DNA of 64,000 bases from Mesoaciditoga lauensis cd-1655R = DSM 25116. GTDB lineage: Bacteria > Thermotogota > Thermotogae > Mesoaciditogales > Mesoaciditogaceae. Every line of letters starts with the position of its first letter. Position 1 is the first letter of the stretch. The translations under genes were made by a program, and so were the position numbers. Shown in pieces: positions 1 through 8,586 of this stretch. Location: contig NZ_KN050690.1 in the NCBI RefSeq assembly GCF_000745455.1, positions 38,831-102,830 on the forward strand, in the 5' to 3' direction. Below the pieces are notes generated by a model that had not been told where the DNA came from, ran no database searches, and worked only from the letters and a program-made list of their open reading frames with translations.

Positions 1-4
1 ACAT

Positions 5-34
5 GTTTCCATTCCTCATAGGTAATATAAAAAC
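5..34 (-). CRISPR. Single CRISPR repeat, leader-proximal end of an array lying outside the window
   Basis: A 30-nt unit begins GTTTCCATTCCTCATAGG and ends with TATAAAAAC on the plus strand. It has the layout of type I-B repeats in thermophilic Firmicutes and Thermotogota, which begin GTTTC and end AAAAC. Read on the minus strand, the last eight bases ATGGAAAC would be the crRNA 5' handle, so the array would be transcribed leftward, away from cas2. Only one repeat and four spacer bases fall inside the window, so repetition cannot be seen here. The assignment rests on the motif and on its position beside cas2. Confidence 0.75.
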
Positions 35-202
35 CCATAATATCCCTAAAAAATAAGAACTTTTTGAGAATGTACTCAGATTATTGATGAACTTTTTATC
101 TTTGAATTTTTTTATTTTCTTTTTCATTATGCTATTACTAGAACTTTTTCTGCTTCTGTCGATCTCTTGGCATTTTTGCATCATTAGAGGTCGACAGATT
201 TT
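35..202 (-). promoter_or_regulatory. CRISPR leader (probable)
   Basis: These 168 bases lie between the cas2 stop codon and the first repeat. They are strongly A/T-rich with long T and A runs and contain no convincing gene. Position and composition fit a leader that directs array transcription and new spacer insertion at the adjacent repeat. A TATTAT sequence lies just before the repeat on the minus strand, but I see no clear -35 partner. The 99-residue frame on the plus strand across this stretch is low-complexity and is not credible as a gene. Confidence 0.55.
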
Positions 203-475
203 TCACAACAAAATATCTGGTGTTCCTTTTTCAACACCTATGCTTTCTTTCTTTAGGATTCTTTTAGAATCAAAAATGTACCAAGTAACGCTATCTTCTT
301 CAGAGTTTATTATATTTTCTATTTTGCTCTTTAATATTTTGAACTTTGCTTCCGTTATTTCGCCTTCAAGGAGGGAATTCTGAACCCAAGTGAGGTATTC
401 TCTCGATTTTTTCAGAACCTTATTGACTCTCTTTTCATTTATATCGTAGGCCATTATTACGTACATGACTACCAC
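203..475 (-). CDS. cas2: CRISPR-associated endonuclease Cas2
   Basis: This 90-residue protein matches Cas2 in size and pattern. It starts with a hydrophobic strand ending in the conserved aspartate (YVIMAYDI), followed by a helix and the motif WVQNSLLEGEIT, typical of the Cas2 ferredoxin fold. Cas2 dimers bridge two Cas1 dimers in the complex that inserts new spacers. It is the last gene of the cas operon, overlaps the end of cas1 by 7 bases and abuts the leader. It is probably structural rather than catalytic in integration, as is known for the family. Confidence 0.93.
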   Translation of the reverse strand: MVVMYVIMAYDINEKRVNKVLKKSREYLTWVQNSLLEGEITEAKFKILKSKIENIINSEEDSVTWYIFDSKRILKKESIGVEKGTPDILL

Positions 476-1470
476 TCCATAACAAAAGGCTTGTATTCTT
501 TTTCATTGAGAATATGCTTGATTACCTTGTATGCTTCATGTCTTATAAGGGTTCTATATGAGACGTTGCGCTTTAATTTTGAGTGCTTTATAGTTGCATT
601 AAGATGTGCTTCATAATTTTTTATAAATTTTACTTTTCCTGAATTATCAAGATGAATTCCGCCTTTTACACGTTTAAAATCGCTTTCGGTTATTTCACCT
701 CTATTTATCAATGAGAATATTGTTCTGTCAACTATCACTGGTTTAAATATTTCAGCTATATCGAGATTCAAGGAAAATCTCCTGAAGTTGGAAGAATGAA
801 GATACCCAATTCTTGGATCAAGAGGAGTCTTGTAAATTTCGGTCAAAACTGTTGAGTACATTAGTGCATTACCAAAACTTATCATTGTATTCATAAAGTT
901 TGTAGGTGGCCTTCTTTCACGCGTTCCAATCTTAAATTCTGGTTTTTTGACTATGCTGTCCATTGCCGAATAGTAAACTTCCCTATAATTTCCTTCAATT
1001 GCCATGAGTTCATCAACATTTTCTACCTCCTCAACCTTTGATCTTAACTCTCCCATTTTTTCGATTTGATCATCAACTTTAAATCCCTTTCTTTTGTAGT
1101 AAAAAACAAATCGTTTCATGTTCATCATGGCACCATTTATGAATCTCTTAGCAAGATCAAGTTTCTTTTCTTCTTCAAGATAAAACTTACTTTGATTAAT
1201 TATTGTTATGCCATTTGAATTATATTCATAAGGATAAAATGAGCCTATATATCGTTCATAGTGATTATAGAAATGCATTGGGATTTTCTTAGCAGCAAGA
1301 AATTCAAGAAGTCTTTTATTAATATTCAAATCTCCAAAAATTTTTATTTCAAGTAAATTTTCAACGGGAATGTACTTCGTTCTTTCATTGTTTTCTCCTT
1401 TAAATGCTATTGTGTTTCCTTTTCTGGAAAGAGTTCCACTTTTAAAAATGTAAATTGGATCTCCCATCAT
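469..1470 (-). CDS. cas1: CRISPR-associated integrase Cas1
   Basis: The 333-residue protein has the usual Cas1 length and two-domain layout: an N-terminal beta domain and a helical catalytic domain. The metal-binding residues are visible as Glu in IEGNYR (about residue 160), His in GYLHSS (about 226) and Asp/Glu in LDIAEIFKP (about 240). Cas1 catalyses integration of protospacers at the leader-repeat junction. It overlaps cas4 by 4 bases and cas2 by 7 bases, so the three adaptation genes are translationally coupled. Type I-B assignment follows from the neighbours. Confidence 0.95.
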   Translation of the reverse strand: MMGDPIYIFKSGTLSRKGNTIAFKGENNERTKYIPVENLLEIKIFGDLNINKRLLEFLAAKKIPMHFYNHYERYIGSFYPYEYNSNGITIINQSKFYLEEEKKLDLAKRFINGAMMNMKRFVFYYKRKGFKVDDQIEKMGELRSKVEEVENVDELMAIEGNYREVYYSAMDSIVKKPEFKIGTRERRPPTNFMNTMISFGNALMYSTVLTEIYKTPLDPRIGYLHSSNFRRFSLNLDIAEIFKPVIVDRTIFSLINRGEITESDFKRVKGGIHLDNSGKVKFIKNYEAHLNATIKHSKLKRNVSYRTLIRHEAYKVIKHILNEKEYKPFVMEW

Positions 1471-1979
1471 TCTTCACCTGCCCAACAAAAATCTGAAAAT
1501 CCGCATTTTGCACACCATGGTTTCCACTCGGGTTTAGGAGGTATCTCAAGTTTTTCAAGTTCTTTCACGCCTTTTATAATCTTTTCTATCTCTTTTAAAG
1601 TTTCGGAATTCAGTTCCACATCTATCTTTTTCCTCTCTTTAGGAATCATTATTTGCCCCTTGGCTTCTACTCCAAGATCTTTCAAAATTTTGAGATAGTA
1701 GAGGAGCTGAATACGTGCTCCTTTAACAGAATGGGAGGATTTTTTTATTTCTCCTACTATCGTGCAAATTCCCTCTTCCCAAATCACATCAACTCTAGCC
1801 CCTGGAAGTTCTATTTCTTTTGTTCCTTTTTTAGAATACGAATTTTGATGTAAAAATCTTCCAAGTTCTATATAAGAATTGTCTCTTTCTGGAACAAATC
1901 TTCTTAAAACTAACCATGCTTCTCTCTTGCAAACAGAATAGGCCAATACAGCATATCCCGTTATGATATCCTCATTCAT
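1467..1979 (-). CDS. cas4: CRISPR-associated exonuclease Cas4
   Basis: The 170-residue protein has Cas4's Fe-S cluster cysteines: one near the N terminus (SVCKREAW) and three at the C terminus (PWCAKCGFSDFC). Between them is the RecB-type nuclease core with ARVDVIW and IVGEIKKS supplying the metal-binding Asp and the Glu-x-Lys. Cas4 trims prespacers and checks the PAM so that spacers are inserted in the right orientation. It sits between cas3 and cas1, the usual place in I-B operons, overlapping cas3 by 8 bases and cas1 by 4. Confidence 0.93.
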   Translation of the reverse strand: MNEDIITGYAVLAYSVCKREAWLVLRRFVPERDNSYIELGRFLHQNSYSKKGTKEIELPGARVDVIWEEGICTIVGEIKKSSHSVKGARIQLLYYLKILKDLGVEAKGQIMIPKERKKIDVELNSETLKEIEKIIKGVKELEKLEIPPKPEWKPWCAKCGFSDFCWAGEE

Positions 1980-4134
1980 CTATCTCATCTTCTTTGGGAG
2001 GAATAAAACCACAGTCCATTTTGTAAATCCTATTAATTCCTTTTTTTCTAATGAGCCATATTCCATACTGAAGTTCTTCCACTTCTGATTCAAAATCAGC
2101 AATCATAATTCCATTACTTTTTCTATTCCAAGCTTCCATATATTTTTGGGGAACGTTAATAGCGTAATCTTGTAGCTCTTTCCAAATTCTTTTTCGTTCA
2201 GCGAGATTCTCAAGTGTTCTATCCATATCGAGAAAACTATCAAGAATTTTTTCTATTTTTCCGTTAATATCGACAAAGACGAGAGCTTCTTTTCTATCTT
2301 CAATGAGAGGCTGATAATATCCCCATTCACCATCATTTATCATGTACCATGGCCCTTCCTGTGCCACAGAATTTAAAACTTTCTGATAATACTTTGAAAG
2401 CATTCCTGATATCTCACTCTCAGAAATTTTACTCAGTCCAGAAAGCACTTCCTCTGTTTTTGACAACAACACTTTTCCATAAACAGCAGGTGCAAACGGT
2501 TTTTCGTTTTCATCCACGATTTTTGCAATGGTAACAACCCCAACTTCCCTTTTCATATTACGATTACATCGCCCCGCCACTTGAACAATGCTATCCAAAG
2601 GACCAATATCTCTAAAAACCCATTCGAAATCCAAATCTACGCCCGCTTCGACAACCTGTGTCGATATTAGTGAATGTTTTTTCCCGCTTTTTTCAAGCTC
2701 TTTCAGTTTTTTTATCCTCTTTCGCCTTTCTATAGGAATTACCCATGTTGACAAGAAGAAAACCTCACCTTCAAGCTTTTCTTTATATTTTTCATATGCC
2801 ACAAGAGCGGATTTTTTAGTGTTAAAAACCATAAGTCCTGAGCCTTTGAAATCGATAAAATTTTCTATATCCTCAATTTTCTTTTTGCCGTTAATTATGT
2901 TGTAAAAATGCCTGGAACGAGGCATCCTCACAGTTGGGGCTATTTCTATCCCTTTTACAAGTTGAGGCTGGGTTGCCGTCATCATTATAAAAAATGTTCC
3001 ATACTCCTTAGAAAGAAATTCAAGGGTTTTTCCAAAACCAGACCAATATTTTGAATCCAAAGATTGAGGTTCATCGAGTATCACAGCAGCATCTTTTAGA
3101 CGGTGGAAATCCATTGTATCGTTAGCCTTTGGCGAATAAAGAACTTCCCAAAACTTTGCAAGTGTTGTGACCACCACCGAAGATCTCCAATACCTAAAAT
3201 AAGAAATAAATTTCTCTAAATTTGTCATTTCTTCAGTATCTTTTAATGGGTTCACAAGATGGTGATCCTCTTGAACTTCTTCAAACATTTCTTTTGCAAC
3301 AATCGTATTTTGCTCTACTATGCTTATAAATGGAAGAACGTATATTATTGTCTTCAAATTGAATTTTTCGGAAATTAACGATGCTATTTGAAAACCTGTA
3401 ATGGTTTTTCCGGCACCGGTTGGGAGGGTGAGAGTGTATATTCCCGGCCCCACAATTTTTTCTTTGGCTCTTTTAATTGTGGTATTTCTCACATTTTCCC
3501 TCCATTGAGAAATATTGTTTGAAGGAAATGACGAAATGTACGCTTGCAACTTTTCTGATCTGAATCTTGGCTTTTTAAAATGTATTTTTTCAGAATTAGA
3601 AGCATCGAGTCTGTCGGCAGTTATGAGTATTGAATAGATGGTTTTGAATTTCAACCAATCTTTGATGTCAAATTCTTTTTGAAAAAACTCAAAAGTTAAA
3701 TACATCAGCTCTTCCTTTGAAAGAGTTTTAAATTTTTCGCCAGCAAACTCTTTTATCCGTGGCGAAAAATTCTCTCGAACTTCTGAAGAATTCCAAAAGG
3801 TCTTCGCCTCGCTTAAATCAACTACGGCCGTATGATGCCTTCTTACAATCTCTGCATCCATTAAATTCTTTGTTTCGTTTAGAACGAAGAAAGAGGAAGG
3901 TTCGGAATGTCCAAATCTTCCTCTTCCAGTATGCAGGTAAGTTTGAAATTTTTTATGTGCTTTTGCCACATCATGCATAAGGGCAACATTTTCCACATTC
4001 CCATCTAAATTGTGGAACTTTTTTATTTCTTCAGCTTTTTCAAGAACGCCTTCAAGATGAACGATTAATTCTTTTTTAGGATTATTATGACTGTCTTTAC
4101 CATTCAGGAAACCATACGACCGTATCCTTACCAA
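1972..4134 (-). CDS. cas3: CRISPR-associated helicase-nuclease Cas3
   Basis: In this 720-residue protein an HD nuclease domain comes first (VALMHDVAKAHKKF near residue 52, RRHHTA near 98). A superfamily 2 helicase follows, with Walker A LPTGAGKT (about 239), a DExx motif reading ILDEPQ and motif III MTATQP. Late motifs include QVAGRCNR. Cas3 is recruited by Cascade to unwind and degrade the target strand. The frame opens at 4134 and overlaps the end of cas5 by 38 bases, so a later start is possible, but SHNNPKKELIVHLEGV just after the start resembles the family N terminus. Confidence 0.94.
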   Translation of the reverse strand: MVRIRSYGFLNGKDSHNNPKKELIVHLEGVLEKAEEIKKFHNLDGNVENVALMHDVAKAHKKFQTYLHTGRGRFGHSEPSSFFVLNETKNLMDAEIVRRHHTAVVDLSEAKTFWNSSEVRENFSPRIKEFAGEKFKTLSKEELMYLTFEFFQKEFDIKDWLKFKTIYSILITADRLDASNSEKIHFKKPRFRSEKLQAYISSFPSNNISQWRENVRNTTIKRAKEKIVGPGIYTLTLPTGAGKTITGFQIASLISEKFNLKTIIYVLPFISIVEQNTIVAKEMFEEVQEDHHLVNPLKDTEEMTNLEKFISYFRYWRSSVVVTTLAKFWEVLYSPKANDTMDFHRLKDAAVILDEPQSLDSKYWSGFGKTLEFLSKEYGTFFIMMTATQPQLVKGIEIAPTVRMPRSRHFYNIINGKKKIEDIENFIDFKGSGLMVFNTKKSALVAYEKYKEKLEGEVFFLSTWVIPIERRKRIKKLKELEKSGKKHSLISTQVVEAGVDLDFEWVFRDIGPLDSIVQVAGRCNRNMKREVGVVTIAKIVDENEKPFAPAVYGKVLLSKTEEVLSGLSKISESEISGMLSKYYQKVLNSVAQEGPWYMINDGEWGYYQPLIEDRKEALVFVDINGKIEKILDSFLDMDRTLENLAERKRIWKELQDYAINVPQKYMEAWNRKSNGIMIADFESEVEELQYGIWLIRKKGINRIYKMDCGFIPPKEDEIDE

Positions 4135-4831
4135 CTCTTGACACCTCTAACTTTCCGGCTTTTTTAATGAAGATGCCCTGTCGTTTTTTATTTGCAGAAT
4201 ACAGAACTGTGATGACCCTTTCCAAATTTCTTTCATTATCCATTTTAAACGGGACTATCTCTCTGTGTAATCCCCCGGATTTTAGTACGTCTACTTCTAC
4301 ACCATCTGAAATGTCTTCATCATATGGAACTATCGTCTCCGTTACAAAATTTTCCTTTGAGTTTTCTTTGTTTTCAAATCTTCCCACGTATTTTATTTCA
4401 GCAATAGCATAGGCAACTCCTAAATAAGGCGTGTATACGAAACTGTTTTTAGAAAGATATTTTTCAAGTTGTTCTTCTATTGGGCCATTGACGTATATTC
4501 TATAAGCCGGATCTTTCACAAATTGGTGTTTTATCTGTATATGTGGGTTTTTTTGTGGTTCTTTTACATTCCAAAAGTTAAGTGTAGTTTTGTACCACTT
4601 TATGTCTGAGATGAGTTTTATTCCCACTTTATTTCCAGATATTTTTTCCCAAAAGTTCGCAGAGTAAGCGTAATCCTGCGCACCATTTTCCAAGCCAACA
4701 ATAGCACTTATGATCCCGGCAACAGCACTTGGTGGAGGAAAAGGATATGAAACTGATGATGTTGTTGTGTAAGGTTTTCTGAACATCGCAACGGAACCTG
4801 CCACATCAAAAACGACAGGCAAAAGGATCAC
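4097..4831 (-). CDS. cas5: Cascade subunit Cas5 (type I-B)
   Basis: The 244-residue RAMP protein has the Cas5 N-terminal signature: a beta strand, FDVAGSVAMFRKPYTTT, then SYPFPPPSAVAGIISA. Cas5 caps the 5' end of the crRNA in Cascade and holds the handle. The gene overlaps cas7 by 4 bases upstream and cas3 by 38 bases downstream, so it is translated as part of the interference block. The sequence best fits the I-B (Cas5h) group, which is consistent with Cas7 and Cas8b next to it. Confidence 0.93.
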   Translation of the reverse strand: MILLPVVFDVAGSVAMFRKPYTTTSSVSYPFPPPSAVAGIISAIVGLENGAQDYAYSANFWEKISGNKVGIKLISDIKWYKTTLNFWNVKEPQKNPHIQIKHQFVKDPAYRIYVNGPIEEQLEKYLSKNSFVYTPYLGVAYAIAEIKYVGRFENKENSKENFVTETIVPYDEDISDGVEVDVLKSGGLHREIVPFKMDNERNLERVITVLYSANKKRQGIFIKKAGKLEVSRVGKDTVVWFPEW

Positions 4832-5730
4832 CTCTTTTCGATAGAAACGATCTCACCAAGCGTTTCTAAACTTTCAAGGCCTTTGAATTTCATTTCCTCG
4901 TTAATATTCACTCTCACATGTTCGATCTTGTCTTTGATCTTATTTATGTCCATTGCAAGCTCCGAAATATCCAACACGAAATCTTTTGGGGTTCTTATAG
5001 CGAGCTGTTCTTCTTCACTAAGAGGGGTTCCATCGTCTTTTATGAGCTTTATCTTTTCATCAAGAGACCCTATACGGCTTTCAAAACCTTCTTTATATTC
5101 GATCTCTATCATCATTCTTGAACGATGTTCCATCTTACTTCGTGTTATAAGATTATTTGTGCCATTCCACAAGGCATTTTTCATTTTATCAAGATCATCT
5201 TCCGCTGCCCCGGTTGCCTTTGAAGCGTTTTGATTAGCTATGGCATAAACCGCCATTATGGCAAAGGGAACCTTGTACTCGTTTCTAAAAGTCCTATTTT
5301 CGCTGTTGTCGCTTGTGGCAAAACCTCCCGTACCCTGGACAAAATCGACTTTCACTTTATTTAATGAGCGCGCCCATTTAAACTGTACTGGACCCGTCCA
5401 GGAAAAAGATTCGTTTCCAAGTGCAAACGTGACACCGAAAAGGCGCGCGTCTATACATTTTTCCATGGTTTCTCTGCCTGTGGACGTATTAAGTTGTTTT
5501 TTCAATTCCTCAAATCGGGCTTTAAGTGTTTTTGGCTCTCCGTCTATAAAAACCGCTTCATTTTCTCGAATAAGTTGATCACGAATTGTTCTCTTTATCC
5601 TGACATCTGAAGCAAGAACTTGTTGCGTTTCTTCATCATACCTTGGATAGTTGGCGTTAAGAGGATCTCCGTTGGGGTTACCATCTTTTACTGAATACAC
5701 AAAAAGGATTTCTCTTCTTCCTTTAAACAT
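4828..5730 (-). CDS. cas7: Cascade backbone subunit Cas7 (Csh2 type)
   Basis: The 300-residue protein begins with the diagnostic Csh2/Csd2 motif VKDGNPNGDPLNANYPR and then SDVRIKRTIRDQL. Cas7 polymerises along the crRNA spacer and forms the Cascade backbone. The Csh2 form belongs to type I-B systems. It follows the 135-residue small subunit gene after a 3-base gap and overlaps cas5 by 4 bases. The several subunits needed per complex suggest it should be the best expressed cas gene, but nothing in the sequence shows this directly. Confidence 0.95.
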   Translation of the reverse strand: MFKGRREILFVYSVKDGNPNGDPLNANYPRYDEETQQVLASDVRIKRTIRDQLIRENEAVFIDGEPKTLKARFEELKKQLNTSTGRETMEKCIDARLFGVTFALGNESFSWTGPVQFKWARSLNKVKVDFVQGTGGFATSDNSENRTFRNEYKVPFAIMAVYAIANQNASKATGAAEDDLDKMKNALWNGTNNLITRSKMEHRSRMMIEIEYKEGFESRIGSLDEKIKLIKDDGTPLSEEEQLAIRTPKDFVLDISELAMDINKIKDKIEHVRVNINEEMKFKGLESLETLGEIVSIEKR

Positions 5731-5733
5731 TTA

Positions 5734-6141
5734 TCATTCCTCCTCCTTTTTCTTGAAAATTTTCCCCCAAAAATATTCTTTTGAATTCATAAATGCTACT
5801 GTAAATGCGAAATTACCATCGACGCCTAGATCTTTTGAACCACCATTCAGCATGAGCTCGCCTGCTTTGCTTGCCAGAGCGGATATCATGCTAGAATAAT
5901 CAATCCTGTAGGCCTTTGTGAGTTCAGGGATTCTTGACATATGTTTTTTCAGTTCCCTTAGACTCATCTTTCCAAAGTTGATCTGCTTAAACAATGGCGT
6001 ATCTTCCACTTTTTTCCCGTTTGAATATTCAAGCTGCGCATTTGCAAGTGTGCCAAGAGCTACGCCCGCAAGAAAAACCCCCCTTCCGAAATCTGTTTGA
6101 AGATATTTATCCTGGAGTTTTTCGAAAAAATCTGTGTTCAT
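5734..6141 (-). CDS. Probable stand-alone Cascade small subunit (Cas11b-like)
   Basis: The 135-residue, probably all-helical protein lies between cas8b and cas7. Segments such as GRGVFLAGVALGTLANAQ and FKQINFGKMSLRELKKH recall the C-terminal part of long Cas8b/Csh1 proteins, the region that in I-B systems acts as the small subunit and is usually made by internal translation of cas8b. Here it has its own ATG with a strong ribosome binding site (GGAGGTGAGAAA) overlapping the cas8b stop as ATGA. Cas8b (490) plus this protein (135) gives about the length of a fused Cas8b. The small-subunit role is inferred from position, size and resemblance. Confidence 0.7.
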   Translation of the reverse strand: MNTDFFEKLQDKYLQTDFGRGVFLAGVALGTLANAQLEYSNGKKVEDTPLFKQINFGKMSLRELKKHMSRIPELTKAYRIDYSSMISALASKAGELMLNGGSKDLGVDGNFAFTVAFMNSKEYFWGKIFKKKEEE

Positions 6142-7610
6142 TTTCTCACCTCCGAATTGAAACGAGATATAAAATCGATCATAAGGAACATATCTTTTAT
6201 TTCGGAATCTCTTTTTACACCACTGTTATCTTCTGAACTGTAAAGCAATTTTGGAATAAGTTGTACAAACAATGCCTTTATAGATTCAACATTTATCTTT
6301 TCTTTGTTTAGCAGTTTTCCTATGATTTCAATCGAAAAATCTCTCAAAACCTTCAAATCCGCTTTATTTTTCTTTCCACCATCTTTTCCAAAAGATGTTA
6401 TGGTCTGATATACAAACTTCAAAACCCTACTGAGTTTTTTCTGTTTTTCGTTATCTCCGACAGCATTAAGACTTTCTCTCCAACATTTTTCTATCATTCT
6501 TAAATGGGTAGGTGGTACATCTTCAATCATCAGGTGAACGATTTCTTGAGCGTTGTTTGGTTCCCAAAAAACGAAATGAAAGAGAAGATTTTCATTTTTG
6601 AATTTTGCAAAGCTATCAAACATGTCCTCTATTCCGGTATTTTCTTTGGCCACATACTCTTTGAATTGATTCACAACATTTTTCAAAGACGAAGAAGAAT
6701 CCGACCCTATTATTTCTGGAATGCACCATATCCTCATTCCTGGGATGGTACGCATATCCATAAATTCTCTGTCAAGACGTTCCCTTCCATTTGAAAAAAT
6801 GGCAAAACAATCAGTGCATATTGGAAAGACTTTTGAAGACGAATTTTTGTCCAATGCTGGAAGAAAGCTTTTTTTATCGAAAGTTGCGAAATTGAAAACT
6901 TTATCAAGGTTTACAGTAGAGGCTGTTTCTTTTCCACACATGGAACATTTTACAGTTTTTCCTTTTCCTATTTGAGAATCAATTTTCTCTTTGAAATATT
7001 TCTTGAAAGCTGGGATTTCACCGGGATAAAGAAATTTTTCATCCACATCTACTCCAAAAATTATTAAGTGAGACTCGTTTTCAGAAAAAAGATCAACAAT
7101 TTGATCTATTTCATCTTCCAATCCTTTCATTATCCTATCTACGCTTCCTGCAGTGAAATATCCACTATTCTCGTAATCCATGAGCATCTTATTTTTTATT
7201 TTGTAAAAATGTGTTTTGTTCTCTTTTGACCAGTCTCCTTTTTCACCGATAAAAGTAGCTTTTCTTTTGTTTTCATCTTTTGAAGGTTTCCCGATTTTAA
7301 GGATTGGCGTGAATTTCCATGAAGTATTTGCCCCTACAGGATCACGATACAAGTACTTATTTTTCCACTTTAGAATGTCTTTCTCTCCACTCATGAAGTC
7401 TACTAAATCAATGCTATTCACCCCAAGAACTTTTATAGGATTTTCATTAACATTTTCAACACGTAAGTGTACTCTTATCTCATTGCCTCCCTTTTTATGT
7501 TCATTATTTTTTCCGGTTTTCTCAAATGGAAGTGGTAGTTTTAAAAAAGAACTTAAAGTGTCCCTTTCCTCTTGCTTTCCGAGTTCATACACCGCGTTTA
7601 AGAATCCCAC
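6138..7610 (-). CDS. cas8b: Cascade large subunit Cas8b/Csh1 (TM1802-like)
   Basis: The 490-residue protein contains a zinc-finger pair typical of the TM1802/Csh1 family: CSMCGKETAS (about residue 220) and PICTDCFAIF (about 265). Early segments (FLNAVYELGK, then YRDPVGANTSWKFTP) also fit the family. Cas8b recognises the PAM and recruits Cas3. It is shorter than many Csh1 proteins because the C-terminal helical part appears to be a separate gene downstream. It overlaps cas6 by 13 bases and the small-subunit gene by 4 bases. Confidence 0.88.
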   Translation of the reverse strand: MGFLNAVYELGKQEERDTLSSFLKLPLPFEKTGKNNEHKKGGNEIRVHLRVENVNENPIKVLGVNSIDLVDFMSGEKDILKWKNKYLYRDPVGANTSWKFTPILKIGKPSKDENKRKATFIGEKGDWSKENKTHFYKIKNKMLMDYENSGYFTAGSVDRIMKGLEDEIDQIVDLFSENESHLIIFGVDVDEKFLYPGEIPAFKKYFKEKIDSQIGKGKTVKCSMCGKETASTVNLDKVFNFATFDKKSFLPALDKNSSSKVFPICTDCFAIFSNGRERLDREFMDMRTIPGMRIWCIPEIIGSDSSSSLKNVVNQFKEYVAKENTGIEDMFDSFAKFKNENLLFHFVFWEPNNAQEIVHLMIEDVPPTHLRMIEKCWRESLNAVGDNEKQKKLSRVLKFVYQTITSFGKDGGKKNKADLKVLRDFSIEIIGKLLNKEKINVESIKALFVQLIPKLLYSSEDNSGVKRDSEIKDMFLMIDFISRFNSEVRK

Positions 7611-8329
7611 ATTTTCACCTCCTCAAGCACAATTAGTCCAAACCCCTGAGAATTCTTCGCACCCAAACCCGTGGAAAGAGCAAGATCAAGCATTTTTTTG
7701 TCACCAGTTAACCTGAATTTCCCGCTCCATCCTTTTATCATGAAATTCTTGTAAAAAGTTACCGTTAATTTCTCCTTACCTGAATCCAAGGGTTCAATAT
7801 AAAAATCTTTTGGTTCAATGTTTAAGATATTTGCCTTTTTAAAAAGATTGAGTTTAACAAGCGATATGAAGTCAGGATCTTGTGGAGAATAAAATTGAGT
7901 TTGACCGTTAAAAAGTGTTCTGTAAACGGTGATTGGCGAAAAGGTTTTAACATTTATTGTGGTATTTAAAATATTTTCATAAATAGGGGAAATTTCTGTA
8001 AGAAAGAGTTCGTTGTTTCCAATCCTCAGAATCTGATTCTTTAACATAGAATTCACCATGGCTTCGACAAGATCTTTTATTGGAGAAGAGAAGAAAAGGA
8101 ATAATGGAGATTGAAATTCTATCATTTTATCGCGTATTTTAAATCTTTTAGAAAATAGCCTGGAGAAGGAAAAAAGTTTAAATTGCCTTTTTCGGTAAGG
8201 AAATCCTTTGTCATGAAGATCGGGAAATCGATTTTTTACGAGATTATAAATCATAGATTGAACAATATAATTGTAGGCTATAGGAATCAAAATTGGTTTT
8301 TCAGAAAAAAATGTAAGTCTGACTTTCAT
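7598..8329 (-). CDS. cas6: CRISPR pre-crRNA endoribonuclease Cas6
   Basis: With the start at 8329 the protein has 243 residues and begins MKVRLTFFSEKPILIP. The frame is open 153 bases further upstream, but a strong AAAAAGGGGGG site directly precedes this ATG and the extension does not look like Cas6. The glycine-rich loop near the C terminus (STGLGAKNSQGFG) is the Cas6 RNA-binding signature. Cas6 cuts the array transcript within each repeat to leave an 8-nt 5' handle. It is the first gene of the operon, 59 bases below a good promoter, and overlaps cas8b by 13 bases. Confidence 0.92.
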   Translation of the reverse strand: MKVRLTFFSEKPILIPIAYNYIVQSMIYNLVKNRFPDLHDKGFPYRKRQFKLFSFSRLFSKRFKIRDKMIEFQSPLFLFFSSPIKDLVEAMVNSMLKNQILRIGNNELFLTEISPIYENILNTTINVKTFSPITVYRTLFNGQTQFYSPQDPDFISLVKLNLFKKANILNIEPKDFYIEPLDSGKEKLTVTFYKNFMIKGWSGKFRLTGDKKMLDLALSTGLGAKNSQGFGLIVLEEVKMWDS

Positions 8330-8387
8330 CTTCCCCCCTTTTTGCACTCTCCTATTTACAAACCTGATTGTTATCCCGTACTCCCTT

Positions 8388-8416
8388 ATAATAAACTTTA
8401 AGTTAAATTGAGTCAA
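8388..8416 (-). promoter_or_regulatory. Promoter of the cas operon
   Basis: On the minus strand TTGACT (8416-8411) is followed after exactly 17 bases by TATTAT (8393-8388), a near-consensus sigma-70 type promoter. It lies about 59 bases upstream of the cas6 ATG and would drive the whole nine-gene operon. A fragment of the dispersed repeat (TTGTGCGTGAA) sits directly upstream at about 8433. Confidence 0.75.
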
Positions 8417-8424
8417 CCCTATAC

Positions 8425-8470
8425 TTACCTTGTGCGTGAAGTTTAAGAAATCAACTGGAAAGTCGTCAGT
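8425..8470. repeat. Repeat fragment with TTGTGCGT end motif
   Basis: The stretch reads CTTGTGCGTGAAGTTTAAG followed by AAATCAACTGGAAA. The same string recurs with small changes at about 52217-52260 and, without the TTGTGCGT part, at about 56567-56590. It looks like a decayed end of one of the dispersed elements. It lies just upstream of the cas promoter. Confidence 0.5.
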
Positions 8471-8586
8471 ATTGAAGGTCAAGAGGAAAAACGAATCCTT
8501 CTCGCCATTTTAAGGACACCTTATTCCCGCGTGCGGAAGAAGTGGTGATAAAATCGGCGTAGATAGTTGAATCTTAGTTATGGACT

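Noticed and set aside
84-383. 99-residue plus-strand frame over the CRISPR leader and cas2
   Set aside because: It is Phe/Leu-rich low-complexity sequence from A/T-rich DNA and lies opposite a clear cas2 gene.
7216-7716. 166-residue plus-strand frame opposite cas8b
   Set aside because: It is a shadow of the minus-strand cas8b and cas6 coding sequence with no start signal or family resemblance.
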